Made by a program: the position numbers and the translations under genes. From NCBI GenBank assembly GCA_031216915.1, contig CM062292.1:1174457-1238456 (forward strand): a stretch of DNA of 64,000 bases, in the 5' to 3' direction. Below are positions 33,104 through 48,529 of this stretch, piece after piece. Within the stretch, counting starts at the first letter, position 1. Every line of letters starts with the position of its first letter. The notes beneath the pieces are model-generated. The model had not been told where the DNA came from and ran no database searches. It worked only from the letters and a program-made list of their open reading frames with translations. This DNA is from Pictodentalium vernedei. Lineage: Eukaryota; Mollusca; Scaphopoda; Dentaliida; Dentaliidae.

Positions 33104-36100
33104 TCATAACATCCCGACACAGTCCCACATCCGTACCTGAATACTTTTTCCGTCCCGACTGAGGTAACCTAAAGTACTCTTATCGCAATGGGCCCATAAC
33201 ATCCCGACACAGTCCCAGATCCGTACCTGAATACTTCTGCCGTCCCGACTGAGGCGGACATAAAGTACTGTTTTTGGAATGGGCCCATAACACCCCGACA
33301 CAGTCTGAGATCCGTACCTGAATACTTCTTCAATCCCAACTGAGGCGGACATAAAGTACTCTTATTGGAAAGGGCCCGTAACATCCCGACACAGTCCCAG
33401 ATCCGAACCTGAATACTTCTTCCACCACGACTGAGGTAGACCTAAAGTACTCTTATTGGAATGGGCCCATAACATCCCGACACAGTCCCAGATCCGTACC
33501 TGAATACTTCGTCCACCCCAAATGTGGTCGTCCTAAAGTACTGTTATTGGAATGGGCCCATAACATCCCGACGCAGTCGCAGATCCGTACCTGAATACTT
33601 CTTCCACCCCGACTGAGGTAGGCCAAAAGTACTCTTACTGGAATGGGCCCATAACACCCCGACACAGTATCAAATCCGTACCTGAATACTTCTTCCACCC
33701 CGACGGAGGTAGACCTAATGTACTCTTATTGGAATGGGCCCATAACACTCCGACACAGTCCCAAATCCGCACCTGAATACTTCTTCCATCCCGACTGAGG
33801 CGGAAATAAAGTACTGTTATTAGAATTGGCCCATAACACCCCGACACAGTCCCTGATCCGTACCTGAATACTTCTCCCACCCCGACTGAGGTAGACCTAA
33901 AGTACTCTTATTGGAATGGGCTCATAACATCCCGACACAGTCCCAGATCTGTACCTGAATACTTCTTCCACCCCAACTGAGGCGGACATAAAGTACTCTT
34001 ATTGCAATGGGCCCATAACATCCAGACACAGTCCCAGATCCGTACCTGAATACTTCTTCCACCCCATCTGAGGCGGACATAATGTACTCTTATTGGAATG
34101 GGCTCATAACATCCCGACACAGTCCCACATCCGTACCTGAATACTTTTTCCGTCCCGACTGAGGTAACCTAAAGTACTCTTATTGCAATGGGCCCATAAC
34201 ATCCAGACACAGTCCCACATCCGTACCTGAATACTTTTTCCTCCCCAACTGAGGCGGACATAAAGTACTGTTATTGGAATGGGCCCATAACACCCCTACA
34301 CAGTCCCAGATCCGTACCTGAATACTTCTTCCGTCCCCCCTGAGGTGGACCTAAAGTACTGTTATTGGAATGGACCCATAACACCCCGACACAGTCCCTG
34401 ATCCATACCTGAATACTTCTTCCGTCCCGACTGAGGCAGACCTAAAAAACTCTTTTTGGAATGTGCCCGTAACATCCCGACACAGTCCCAGATCCGTACA
34501 TGAATACTTCTTCCACCCCAACCGAGGTAGACCTAAAGTACACTTATTGGAAGGGGCCCATAACACCCCGACATAGTCCCAGATCCGTACCTGTATACTT
34601 CTTCCGCCCATTCTGGGGTAGACATAAAGTACTGTTATTGGAATGGGCCCATAACACCCCGACACAGTCCCAGATCCGTACCTGAAATCTTCTCCCGTCC
34701 CGACTTGACGGACATAAAGTACACTTATTGGAAGGGGTCCATAACACCCCGACACAGTCCCAGATCCGTACCTGTATACTTCGTCCGTCCATTCTGGGGT
34801 AGACATAAAGTACTGTTATTGGAATGGGCCCATTACACCCCGACCCAGTCCCAGATCCGTACCCGAATACTTCTTCAGTCCCGCCTGAGGTGGACCTGAA
34901 GTACTGTTATTGGAATGGACCCATAACATCCCGACACAGTCCCAGATTCGTACCTGAATACTTCTTCCACCCCAACTGATGTAGACCTAAAGTACACTTA
35001 TTGGAAGGGGCCCATAACACCCCGACACAGTCCCAGATCCGTACCGGAATACTTCCCCCGCCCCAACTGGGGTAGACATAAAGTACTCTTATTGGAATGG
35101 GCCCATAACATCCCGACAGAGTCCCAGATCCGTACCTGAATACTTCTTCCGTCCCGACTTGCCGGACAAAAAGTACTCTTATTGGAATGGGCCCATAACA
35201 CCCCGACACAGTCCCTGATCTATACCTGAATACTTCTTCCGTCCCGACTGAGGTAGACCTAAAAAACTCTTTTTGGAATGTGCCCGTAGCATCCCGACAC
35301 AGTCCCAGATCCATACATGAATACTTCTTCCACCCCAAACGAGGTAGACCTAAATTACACTTATTGGAAGGGGCCCATAACACCCCGACACAGTCCCAGA
35401 TCCGTACCTGTATACTTCTTCCGCCCATTCTGGGGTAGACATAAAGTACTGTTATTGGAATGGGCCCATAACACCCCGACACAGTCCCAGATCCGTACCT
35501 GAAATCTTCTCCCGTCCCGACTTGACGGACATAAAGAACACTTATTGGAAGGGGTCCATAACACCCCGACACAGTCCCAGATCCGTACCTGTATACTTTG
35601 TCCGTCCATTCTGGGGTAGACATAAAGTATTGTTATTGGAATGGGCCCATTACACCCCGACCCAGTCCCAGATCCGTACCCGAATACTTCTTCCGTCCCG
35701 CCTGAGGTGGACCTGAAGTACTGTTATTGGAATGGACCCATAACATCCCGAAACAGTCCCAGATTCGTACCTGAATACTTCTTCCACACCAACTGATGAA
35801 GACCTAAAGTACATTTATTGGAAGGGGCCCATAACACCCCGACACAGTCCCAGATCCGTACCGGAATACTTCCCCCTCCCCAACTGGGGTAGACATAAAG
35901 TACTCTTATTGGAATGGGCCCATAACATCCCGACAGAGTCCCAGATCCGTACCTGAATACTTCTTCCGTCCCGACTGGCCGGACAAAAAGTACTCTTATT
36001 GGAATGGGCCCATAACACCCCGACACAGTCCGAGATCCGTACCTGCATACTTCCTTCACCCCAACTGAGGCGGACATAAAGTACTCTTATTGGAATGGGC

Positions 36101-36645
36101 CCATAACACTCCGACACAGTCCCAGACCCGTACCTGAATACTTCTTCCACCCCAACTTAGGTGGATATGGTGTACTCTTATTCGAATGGGCCCATAACAC
36201 CCCGACACAGACCCAGAGCCGTACCTGTATACTTCTTCCGTCCCGACTGAGGTGGACATAAAGTACTCTTATTGGAACGGGCACATAGCATCCCGACACA
36301 GTACCAGATCCGTACCTGAATACTTCTTCCACCCCAACTGAGGTGGACATAAAGTACTCTTATTGGAATGGGCCCATAACATCCCGACACAGTCCCAGAT
36401 CCGTACCTGAATACTTCTTCCGTCCCGACTGAGGTAACCTAAAGTACTCTTATCGCAATGGGCCCATAACATCCCAACACAGTCCCAGATCTGTACCTGA
36501 ATATTTCTTCCACCTCATCTGAGGCGGACATAAAGTACTCTTATTGGAATGGGCCCATAACATCCGGACACAGTCCCAGATCCGTACCTGAATACTTCAT
36601 CCGTCCAAACTGGGGCGGACCTAAAGTACTGTTATTGGAATGGGC
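33104..36645 (-). repeat. Higher-order repeat copy 2, 3542 bp with a 90-bp extra patch
   Basis: Same monomer order as copy 1, but one extra monomer-length patch lies at about 34104-34215. The patch repeats the sequence found near 33105-33215 (GGGCTCATAACATC then CACATCCG and AGGTAACCTAAAG). Upstream of it the offset to copy 1 is 5450 bp; downstream it is 5540 bp. Confidence 0.88.
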
Positions 36646-39600
36646 TCATAACATCCCGACACAGTCCCACATCCGTACCTGAATACTTTTTCCGTCCCGA
36701 CTGAGGTAACCTAAAGTACTCTTATCGCAATGGGCCCATAACATCCCGACACAGTCCCAGATCCGTACCTGAATACTTCTGCCGTCCCGACTGAGGCGGA
36801 CATAAAGTACTGTTTTTGGAATGGGCCCATAACACCCCGACACAGTCTGAGATCCGTACCTGAATACTTCTTCAATCCCAACTGAGGCGGACATAAAGTA
36901 CTCTTATTGGAAAGGGCCCGTAACATCCCGACACAGTCCCAGATCCGAACCTGAATACTTCTTCCACCACGACTGAGGTAGACCTAAAGTACTCTTATTG
37001 GAATGGGCCCATAACATCCCGACACAGTCCCAGATCCGTACCTGAATACTTCGTCCACCCCAAATGTGGTCGTCCTAAAGTACTGTTATTGGAATGGGCC
37101 CATAACATCCCGACGCAGTCGCAGATCCGTACCTGAATACTTCTTCCACCCCGACTGAGGTAGGCCAAAAGTACTCTTACTGGAATGGGCCCATAACACC
37201 CCGACACAGTATCAAATCCGTACCTGAATACTTCTTCCACCCCGACGGAGGTAGACCTAATGTACTCTTATTGGAATGGGCCCATAACACTCCGACACAG
37301 TCCCAAATCCGCACCTGAATACTTCTTCCATCCCGACTGAGGCGGAAATAAAGTACTGTTATTAGAATTGGCCCATAACACCCCGACACAGTCCCTGATC
37401 CGTACCTGAATACTTCTCCCACCCCGACTGAGGTAGACCTAAAGTACTCTTATTGGAATGGGCTCATAACATCCCGACACAGTCCCAGATCTGTACCTGA
37501 ATACTTCTTCCACCCCAACTGAGGCGGACATAAAGTACTCTTATTGCAATGGGCCCATAACATCCAGACACAGTCCCAGATCCGTACCTGAATACTTCTT
37601 CCACCCCATCTGAGGCGGACATAATGTACTCTTATTGGAATGGGCCCATAACACCCCGACACAGTCCCAGATCCGTACCTGAATACTTTTTCCTCCCCAA
37701 CTGAGGCGGACATAAAGTACTGTTATTGGAATGGGCCCATAACACCCCTACACAGTCCCAGATCCGTACCTGAATACTTCTTCCGTCCCCCCTGAGGTGG
37801 ACCTAAAGTACTGTTATTGGAATGGACCCATAACACCCCGACACAGTCCCTGATCCATACCTGAATACTTCTTCCGTCCCGACTGAGGCAGACCTAAAAA
37901 ACTCTTTTTGGAATGTGCCCGTAACATCCCGACACAGTCCCAGATCCGTACATGAATACTTCTTCCACCCCAACCGAGGTAGACCTAAAGTACACTTATT
38001 GGAAGGGGCCCATAACACCCCGACATAGTCCCAGATCCGTACCTGTATACTTCTTCCGCCCATTCTGGGGTAGACATAAAGTACTGTTATTGGAATGGGC
38101 CCATAACACCCCGACACAGTCCCAGATCCGTACCTGAAATCTTCTCCCGTCCCGACTTGACGGACATAAAGTACACTTATTGGAAGGGGTCCATAACACC
38201 CCGACACAGTCCCAGATCCGTACCTGTATACTTCGTCCGTCCATTCTGGGGTAGACATAAAGTACTGTTATTGGAATGGGCCCATTACACCCCGACCCAG
38301 TCCCAGATCCGTACCCGAATACTTCTTCAGTCCCGCCTGAGGTGGACCTGAAGTACTGTTATTGGAATGGACCCATAACATCCCGACACAGTCCCAGATT
38401 CGTACCTGAATACTTCTTCCACCCCAACTGATGTAGACCTAAAGTACACTTATTGGAAGGGGCCCATAACACCCCGACACAGTCCCAGATCCGTACCGGA
38501 ATACTTCCCCCGCCCCAACTGGGGTAGACATAAAGTACTCTTATTGGAATGGGCCCATAACATCCCGACAGAGTCCCAGATCCGTACCTGAATACTTCTT
38601 CCGTCCCGACTTGCCGGACAAAAAGTACTCTTATTGGAATGGGCCCATAACACCCCGACACAGTCCCTGATCTATACCTGAATACTTCTTCCGTCCCGAC
38701 TGAGGTAGACCTAAAAAACTCTTTTTGGAATGTGCCCGTAGCATCCCGACACAGTCCCAGATCCATACATGAATACTTCTTCCACCCCAAACGAGGTAGA
38801 CCTAAATTACACTTATTGGAAGGGGCCCATAACACCCCGACACAGTCCCAGATCCGTACCTGTATACTTCTTCCGCCCATTCTGGGGTAGACATAAAGTA
38901 CTGTTATTGGAATGGGCCCATAACACCCCGACACAGTCCCAGATCCGTACCTGAAATCTTCTCCCGTCCCGACTTGACGGACATAAAGAACACTTATTGG
39001 AAGGGGTCCATAACACCCCGACACAGTCCCAGATCCGTACCTGTATACTTTGTCCGTCCATTCTGGGGTAGACATAAAGTATTGTTATTGGAATGGGCCC
39101 ATTACACCCCGACCCAGTCCCAGATCCGTACCCGAATACTTCTTCCGTCCCGCCTGAGGTGGACCTGAAGTACTGTTATTGGAATGGACCCATAACATCC
39201 CGAAACAGTCCCAGATTCGTACCTGAATACTTCTTCCACACCAACTGATGAAGACCTAAAGTACATTTATTGGAAGGGGCCCATAACACCCCGACACAGT
39301 CCCAGATCCGTACCGGAATACTTCCCCCTCCCCAACTGGGGTAGACATAAAGTACTCTTATTGGAATGGGCCCATAACATCCCGACAGAGTCCCAGATCC
39401 GTACCTGAATACTTCTTCCGTCCCGACTGGCCGGACAAAAAGTACTCTTATTGGAATGGGCCCATAACACCCCGACACAGTCCGAGATCCGTACCTGCAT
39501 ACTTCCTTCACCCCAACTGAGGCGGACATAAAGTACTCTTATTGGAATGGGCCCATAACACTCCGACACAGTCCCAGACCCGTACCTGAATACTTCTTCC

Positions 39601-40097
39601 ACCCCAACTTAGGTGGATATGGTGTACTCTTATTCGAATGGGCCCATAACACCCCGACACAGACCCAGAGCCGTACCTGTATACTTCTTCCGTCCCGACT
39701 GAGGTGGACATAAAGTACTCTTATTGGAACGGGCACATAGCATCCCGACACAGTACCAGATCCGTACCTGAATACTTCTTCCACCCCAACTGAGGTGGAC
39801 ATAAAGTACTCTTATTGGAATGGGCCCATAACATCCCGACACAGTCCCAGATCCGTACCTGAATACTTCTTCCGTCCCGACTGAGGTAACCTAAAGTACT
39901 CTTATCGCAATGGGCCCATAACATCCCAACACAGTCCCAGATCTGTACCTGAATATTTCTTCCACCTCATCTGAGGCGGACATAAAGTACTCTTATTGGA
40001 ATGGGCCCATAACATCCGGACACAGTCCCAGATCCGTACCTGAATACTTCATCCGTCCAAACTGGGGCGGACCTAAAGTACTGTTATTGGAATGGGC
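36646..40097 (-). repeat. Higher-order repeat copy 3, 3452 bp
   Basis: Full-length unit in the same order as copy 1 and free of the patch in copy 2. It shares with copies 1 and 2 the variant CCGACACAGTCCCAAATCCGC near 37291. Confidence 0.92.
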
Positions 40098-43000
40098 TCA
40101 TAACATCCCGACACAGTCCCACATCCGTACCTGAATACTTTTTCCGTCCCGACTGAGGTAACCTAAAGTACTCTTATCGCAATGGGCCCATAACATCCCG
40201 ACACAGTCCCAGATCCGTACCTGAATACTTCTGCCGTCCCGACTGAGGCGGACATAAAGTACTGTTTTTGGAATGGGCCCATAACACCCCGACACAGTCT
40301 GAGATCCGTACCTGAATACTTCTTCAATCCCAACTGAGGCGGACATAAAGTACTCTTATTGGAAAGGGCCCGTAACATCCCGACACAGTCCCAGATCCGA
40401 ACCTGAATACTTCTTCCACCACGACTGAGGTAGACCTAAAGTACTCTTATTGGAATGGGCCCATAACATCCCGACACAGTCCCAGATCCGTACCTGAATA
40501 CTTCGTCCACCCCAAATGTGGTCGTCCTAAAGTACTGTTATTGGAATGGGCCCATAACATCCCGACGCAGTCGCAGATCCGTACCTGAATACTTCTTCCA
40601 CCCCGACTGAGGTAGGCCAAAAGTACTCTTACTGGAATGGGCCCATAACACCCCGACACAGTATCAAATCCGTACCTGAATACTTCTTCCACCCCGACGG
40701 AGGTAGACCTAATGTACTCTTATTGGAATGGGCCCATAACACTCCGACACTGTCCCAAATCCGCACCTGAATACTTCTTCCATCCCGACTGAGGCGGAAA
40801 TAAAGTACTGTTATTAGAATTGGCCCATAACACCCCGACACAGTCCCTGATCCGTACCTGAATACTTCTCCCACCCCGACTGAGGTAGACCTAAAGTACT
40901 CTTATTGGAATGGGCTCATAACATCCCGACACAGTCCCAGATCTGTACCTGAATACTTCTTCCACCCCAACTGAGGCGGACATAAAGTACTCTTATTGCA
41001 ATGGGCCCATAACATCCAGACACAGTCCCAGATCCGTACCTGAATACTTCTTCCACCCCATCTGAGGCGGACATAATGTACTCTTATTGGAATGGGCCCA
41101 TAACACCCCGACACAGTCCCAGATCCGTACCTGAATACTTTTTCCTCCCCAACTGAGGCGGACATAAAGTACTGTTATTGGAATGGGCCCATAACACCCC
41201 TACACAGTCCCAGATCCGTACCTGAATACTTCTTCCGTCCCCCCTGAGGTGGACCTAAAGTACTGTTATTGGAATGGACCCATAACACCCCGACACAGTC
41301 CCTGATCCATACCTGAATACTTCTTCCGTCCCGACTGAGGCAGACCTAAAAAACTCTTTTTGGAATGTGCCCGTAACATCCCGACACAGTCCCAGATCCG
41401 TACATGAATACTTCTTCCACCCCAACCGAGGTAGACCTAAAGTACACTTATTGGAAGGGGCCCATAACACCCCGACATAGTCTCAGATCCGTACCTGTAT
41501 ACTTCTTCCGCCCATTCTGGGGTAGACATAAAGTACTGTTATTGGAATGGGCCCATAACACCCCGACACAGTCCCAGATCCGTACCTGAAATCTTCTCCC
41601 GTCCCGACTTGACGGACATAAAGTACACTTATTGGAAGGGGTCCATAACACCCCGACACAGTCCCAGATCCGTACCTGTATACTTCGTCCGTCCATTCTG
41701 GGGTAGACATAAAGTACTGTTATTGGAATGGGCCCATTACACCCCGACCCAGTCCCAGATCCGTACCCGAATACTTCTTCAGTCCCGCCTGAGGTGGACC
41801 TGAAGTACTGTTATTGGAATGGACCCATAACATCCCGACACAGTCCCAGATTCGTACCTGAATACTTCTTCCACCCCAACTGATGTAGACCTAAAGTACA
41901 CTTATTGGAAGGGGCCCATAACACCCCGACACAGTCCCAGATCCGTACCGGAATACTTCCCCCGCCCCAACTGGGGTAGACATAAAGTACTCTTATTGGA
42001 ATGGGCCCATAACATCCCGACAGAGTCCCAGATCCGTACCTGAATACTTCTTCCGTCCCGACTTGCCGGACAAAAAGTACTCTTATTGGAATGGGCCCAT
42101 AACACCCCGACACAGTCCCTGATCTATACCTGAATACTTCTTCCGTCCCGACTGAGGTAGACCTAAAAAACTCTTTTTGGAATGTGCCCGTAGCATCCCG
42201 ACACAGTCCCAGATCCATACATGAATACTTCTTCCACCCCAAACGAGGTAGACCTAAATTACACTTATTGGAAGGGGCCCATAACACCCCGACACAGTCC
42301 CAGATCCGTACCTGTATACTTCTTCCGCCCATTCTGGGGTAGACATAAAGTACTGTTATTGGAATGGGCCCATAACACCCCGACACAGTCCCAGATCCGT
42401 ACCTGAAATCTTCTCCCGTCCCGACTTGACGGACATAAAGAACACTTATTGGAAGGGGTCCATAACACCCCGACACAGTCCCAGATCCGTACCTGTATAC
42501 TTTGTCCGTCCATTCTGGGGTAGACATAAAGTATTGTTATTGGAATGGGCCCATTACACCCCGACCCAGTCCCAGATCCGTACCCGAATACTTCTTCCGT
42601 CCCGCCTGAGGTGGACCTGAAGTACTGTTATTGGAATGGACCCATAACATCCCGAAACAGTCCCAGATTCGTACCTGAATACTTCTTCCACACCAACTGA
42701 TGAAGACCTAAAGTACATTTATTGGAAGGGGCCCATAACACCCCGACACAGTCCCAGATCCGTACCGGAATACTTCCCCCTCCCCAACTGGGGTAGACAT
42801 AAAGTACTCTTATTGGAATGGGCCCATAACATCCCGACAGAGTCCCAGATCCGTACCTGAATACTTCTTCCGTCCCGACTGGCCGGACAAAAAGTACTCT
42901 TATTGGAATGGGCCCATAACACCCCGACACAGTCCGAGATCCGTACCTGCATACTTCCTTCACCCCAACTGAGGCGGACATAAAGTACTCTTATTGGAAT

Positions 43001-43549
43001 GGGCCCATAACACTCCGACACAGTCCCAGACCCGTACCTGAATACTTCTTCCACCCCAACTTAGGTGGATATGGTGTACTCTTATTCGAATGGGCCCATA
43101 ACACCCCGACACAGACCCAGAGCCGTACCTGTATACTTCTTCCGTCCCGACTGAGGTGGACATAAAGTACTCTTATTGGAACGGGCACATAGCATCCCGA
43201 CACAGTACCAGATCCGTACCTGAATACTTCTTCCACCCCAACTGAGGTGGACATAAAGTACTCTTATTGGAATGGGCCCATAACATCCCGACACAGTCCC
43301 AGATCCGTACCTGAATACTTCTTCCGTCCCGACTGAGGTAACCTAAAGTACTCTTATCGCAATGGGCCCATAACATCCCAACACAGTCCCAGATCTGTAC
43401 CTGAATATTTCTTCCACATCATCTGAGGCGGACATAAAGTACTCTTATTGGAATGGGCCCATAACATCCGGACACAGTCCCAGATCCGTACCTGAATACT
43501 TCATCCGTCCAAACTGGGGCGGACCTAAAGTACTGTTATTGGAATGGGC
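40098..43549 (-). repeat. Higher-order repeat copy 4, 3452 bp
   Basis: Full-length unit. At about 40743 it has CACTGTCCC where copies 1-3 have CACAGTCCC; this variant is also found at 21.2, 25.5, 48.6, 52.1 and 57.9 kb. One private change lies near 41479 (GTCTCAG). From about 43417 the sequence begins to depart from the other copies (CCACATCATC for CCACCTCATC). Confidence 0.92.
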
Positions 43550-46500
43550 TCATAACATCCCGACACAGTCCCAGATCCGTACCTGAATACTTTTTCCGTC
43601 CCGACTGAGGTAACCTAAAGTACTCTTATCGCAATGGGCCCATAACATCCTGACACAGTCCCAGATCCGTACCTGAATACTTCTGCCGTCCCGACTGAGG
43701 CGGTCATAAAGTACTGTTTTTGGATCTGCCCCATAACATCCCGACACAGTCTGAGATCCGTACCTGAATACTTCTTCAATCCCAACTGAGGCGGACATAA
43801 AGTACTCTTATTGGAAAGGGCCCATAACATCCCGATACAGTCCCAGATCCGTACCTGAATACTTCTTCCACCACGAATGATGTAGACCTAAAGTACTCTT
43901 TTTGGAATGGGCCCATAACATCCCGACACAGTCCCAGATCCGTACCTGAATACTTCATCCACCCCAAATGAGGTGGTCCTAAAGTACTGTTATTGGAATG
44001 CGCCCATAACATCCCGACGCAGTCTCAGATCCGTACCTGAATACTTCTTCCACCCCGACTGAGGTAGACCTAACGTACTCTTATTGGAATGGGCTCATAA
44101 CATCCCGACACAGTCCCAGATCTCTACCAGAATACTTCTTCCACCCCAACTGAGGCGGACATAAAGTACTCTTATTGCAGTGGGCCCATAACATCCCGAC
44201 ACAGTCCCTGATCCGTACCTGAATACTTTTTCCACCCCAACTGAGGCGGACATAAAGTACTCTTATTGGAATGGGCCCATAACACCCCGACACAGTCCCA
44301 GATCCGTACCTGAATACTTCTTCCGTCCCGCCTGAGGTGGACCTGAAATACTGTTATTGGAATGGACCCAAAACAACCCGACACAGTCCCTGATCCATAC
44401 CTAAATACTTCTTCCGACCCGACTGAGGGAGACCTTAAAAACTCTTATTGGAATGTGCCCGTAACATCCCGACACAGTCCCAGATCCGTACATGAATACT
44501 TCTTCCACCCCAACCGAGGTAGACCTAAAGTACACTTATTGGAAGGGGCCCATAACACCCCGACACAGTCCCAGATCCGTACATGTATACTTCTTCCGCC
44601 CATTCTGGGGTAGACATAAAGTACTCTTATTGGAATGGGCCCATAACAACCCGACACAGTCCCAGATCCGTACCTGAAATCTTCTCCCGTCCCGACTTGA
44701 CGGACATAAAGTATACTTATTGGAATGGGCCCATAACACCCCGACACAGTCCCATATCCGTACCTGCATACTTCTTTCACCCCATCTGAGGCTGACATAA
44801 AGTACTCTTATTGGAATGGGCCCATAACACCCCGACACAGTCCCAGATCCGTACCTGAATACTTCTTCCACCCCAACTGAGGCGGACATAAAGTACTCTT
44901 ATTGGAATGGGCCCATAACACCCCGACACAGTCCCAGATCCGTACCTGAATACTTCTTCCGTTCCGCCTGAGGTGGACCTAAAGTACTGTTATTGGAATG
45001 GACCCATAACACCCCGACACAGTCCCTGATCCATACCTGAATACTTCTTCCGTCCCGACTGAGGCAGACCTAAAGTACTCTTATTGGAATGTGCCCATAA
45101 CACCCCGAAAAAGTCCCAGATCCGTACCTGAATACTTCTTCCACCCCAGCTGAGGCGGACATAACCTACTCTTATTGGAATGGGCCCATAACACCCAGAC
45201 ACAGTCCCAGATCCGTACCTGAATGCTTCTTCCACCCCAACTGAGGAGGATATAAACTACACTTATTGGAATGGGCCCATCACGCCCCGAGCCAGTCCAA
45301 GATCCGTACATGAATACTTCTTCCACCCCAACTGAGGCGGACCTAAAGTACTCTTATTGGAATGGGCCCATAACACCCCGGCACAGTCCCAGATACGAAC
45401 CTGAATACTTTTTCCACCCCAACAGTGGCGGACATAAAGTACTCTTATTGGAATGGGCCCATAACACCCCGACACAGTCCCAGATTCGTACCTGAATACT
45501 TCTGCTACCCCAACTGAGGCAGACATAAAGTACTATTATTGGAATGGGCCCATAGCACCCCGGCACAGTCCTAGATCTGTACCTGAATACATCTTCCACC
45601 CCAACTGAGGGGGACATAAAGTACTCTTATTGGAATGGGCCCATAATACCCCGGCACAGTCCCAGTACCGTGCCTGAATACTTCTTCCGCCCCAAATGAG
45701 GTGGACATAAAGTACTCTTATTGCAATGGGCCCATAACATCCCGACACAGTCCCAGATCCGTACCTGAATACTTCTTCCGTCCCGATTGACGTAACCTAA
45801 AGTACTCTTATCGAAATGGGCCCATAACATCCCGAGACAGTCTCAGATCTGTACCTGAATACTTCTTCCACCCCAACTGAGGCGGACATAAAGTACTCTT
45901 ATTGGAATGGGCCCATAACATCCCGACACAGTCCCAGATCCGTACCTGAATACTTCTTCCGTCCCGACTGAGGTAACCTAAGGTACTCTTATCGAAATGG
46001 GCCCATAACATCCCGACACAGTCCCAGATCCGTACCTGAATACTTTTTCCGTCCCGACTGAGGTAACCTAAAGTACTCTTATCGCAATGGGCCCATAACA
46101 TCCCGACACAGTCCCAGATCCGTACCTGAATACTTCTGCCGTCCCGACTGAGGCGGACGTAAAGTACTGTTATTGGAATGGGCCCATAACACCCCGACAC
46201 AGTCTGAGATCCGTACCTGAATACTTCTTCAATCCCAACTGAGGCGGACATAAAGTACTCTTATTGGAAAGGGCCCATAACATCCCGACACAGTCCCAGA
46301 TCCGAACCTGAATACTTCTTCCACCACGACTGAGGTAGACCTAAAGTACTCTTCTTGGAATGGGCCCATAACATCCCGACACAGTCCCAGATCCGTACCT
46401 GAATACTTCATCCACCCCAAATGAGGTGGTCCTAAAGAACTGTTATTGGAATGCGACCATAACATCCCGACGCAGTCTCAAATCCGTACCTGAATACTTC

Positions 46501-48529
46501 TTCCACCCCGACTGAGGTAGGCCTAAAGTACTCTTATTGGAATGGGCCCATAACACCCCGACACAGTACCAAATCCGTACCTGAATACTTCTTCCACCCC
46601 GACGGAGGTAGACCTAAAGTACTCTTATTGGAATGGGCCCATAACACTCCGACACAGTCCCAAATCCGTACCTGAATACTTCTTCCGTCCCGCCTGAGGA
46701 GGACCTGAAGTACTGTTACTGGAATGGGCCCATAACATCCCGACACTGTCCCAGATCCGTACCTCAATACTCTTTCCGCCCCAACTGAGGTAGACATAAA
46801 GTACTCTTATTGGAATGGGCCCATAACACCCCCACACAGTCCTAGATCCGTACCTGAATACTTCTTCCACACCAACTGAGGTAGACTTAAAGTACTCTTA
46901 TTGGAAAGGACCCATAACACTCGACACAGTCCCATATCCGTACCTAAATACTTCTTCCGTCCCGACTGGACGGACATCAAGTACTCTTATTGGAATGGGC
47001 CCATAACATCCCGACACAGTCCAAGATCTCTACCTGCATACTTCTTCCGCCCGGCCTGATGTAGACCTAAAGTATTCTTATTGGAATGGGCCCATAACAT
47101 CCCGACACAGTCCCAGATCCGTACCTGAATACTTCTTCCCTCCCGATTGAGGTAACCTAAAGTACTCTTATCGCAATGGGCCCATAACATCCCGACACAG
47201 TCCCAGAACCGTACCTGAATACTTCTTCCGTCCCGACTGGACGGACATCAAGTACTCTTATTGGAATGGGCCCATAACATCCCGACACAGTCCCAGATCC
47301 GTACATCAATACTTCTTCCGCCCCAACTGAGGTAGACATAAAGTACTCTTATTGGAATGGGCCCATAACATCCCGACAGAGTCCCAGATCCGTACCTGAA
47401 TACTTCTTCCGTCCCGACTGGCCGGACGAAAAATACTCTTATTGGAATGGGCCCATAACACCCCGACACAGTCCGAGATCCGTACCTGCATACTTCCTTC
47501 ACCCCAACTGAGGCGGACATAAAGTACTCTTATTGGAATGGGCCCATAACACTCCGACAAAGTCCCAGATCCGTACCTGAAAACTTCTTCCACCCCAACT
47601 TAGGTTGACATGATGTACTCTTATTCGAATGGGCCCATAACAACCCGACACAGACCCAGATCCGTACCTGTATACTTCTTCCGTCCCGACTGAGGTGGAC
47701 ATAAAGTACTCTTATTGGAACGGGCACATAGCATCCCGACACAGTACCAGATCCGTACCTGAATACTTCTTCCACCCCAACTGAGGTGGACATAAAGTAC
47801 TGTTATTGGAATGGGCCCATAACATCCCGACACAGTCCCAGATCGGTACCTGAATACTTCTTCAGTCCCGACTGAGGTAACCTAAAGTACTCTTATCGCA
47901 ATGGGCCCATAACATCCCAACACAGTCCCAGATCTGTACCTGAATACTTCTTCCACCTCATCTGAGGCGGACATAAAGTACTTTTATTGGAATGGGCCCA
48001 TAACATCCGGACACAGTCCCAGATCCGTACCTGAATACTTCATCCGTCCAAACTGGGGCGGACCTAAAGTACTGTTATTGGAATGGGCTCATAACATCCC
48101 GACACAGTCCCAGATCCGTACCTGAATACTTCTGCCGTCCCGACTGAGGCGGACATAAAGTACTGTTATTGGAATGGGCCCATAACACCCCGACACAGTC
48201 TGAGATCCGTACCTGAATACTTCTTCAATCCCAACTGAGGCGGACATAAAGTACTCTTATTGGAAAGGGCCCATAACATCCCGACACAGTCCCAGATCCG
48301 GACCTGAATACTTCTTCCACCACGACTGAGGTAGACCTAAAGGTCTCTTATTGGAATGGGCCCATAACATCCCGACACAGTCCCAGATCCGTACCTGAAT
48401 ACTTCGCCCACCCCAATTGTGGTCGTCCTAAAGTACTGTTATTGGAATGGGCCCATAACATCCCGACGCAGTCGCAGATCCGTACCTGAATACTTCTTCC
48501 ACCCCGACTGAGGTAGGCCTAAAGTACTC
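43550..48529 (-). repeat. Divergent block inside the higher-order array
   Basis: About 5 kb of 91-bp monomers that are not in the 3452-bp unit. The part 43.5-46.3 kb recurs at 54.9-57.7 kb (offset 11353 bp) and at 60.7-63.5 kb. The part 45.8-47.3 kb resembles, in the same order, the older zone at 22.8-24.1 kb. The standard unit resumes at about 48.5 kb with a 7901-bp offset to copy 4. Confidence 0.85.
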
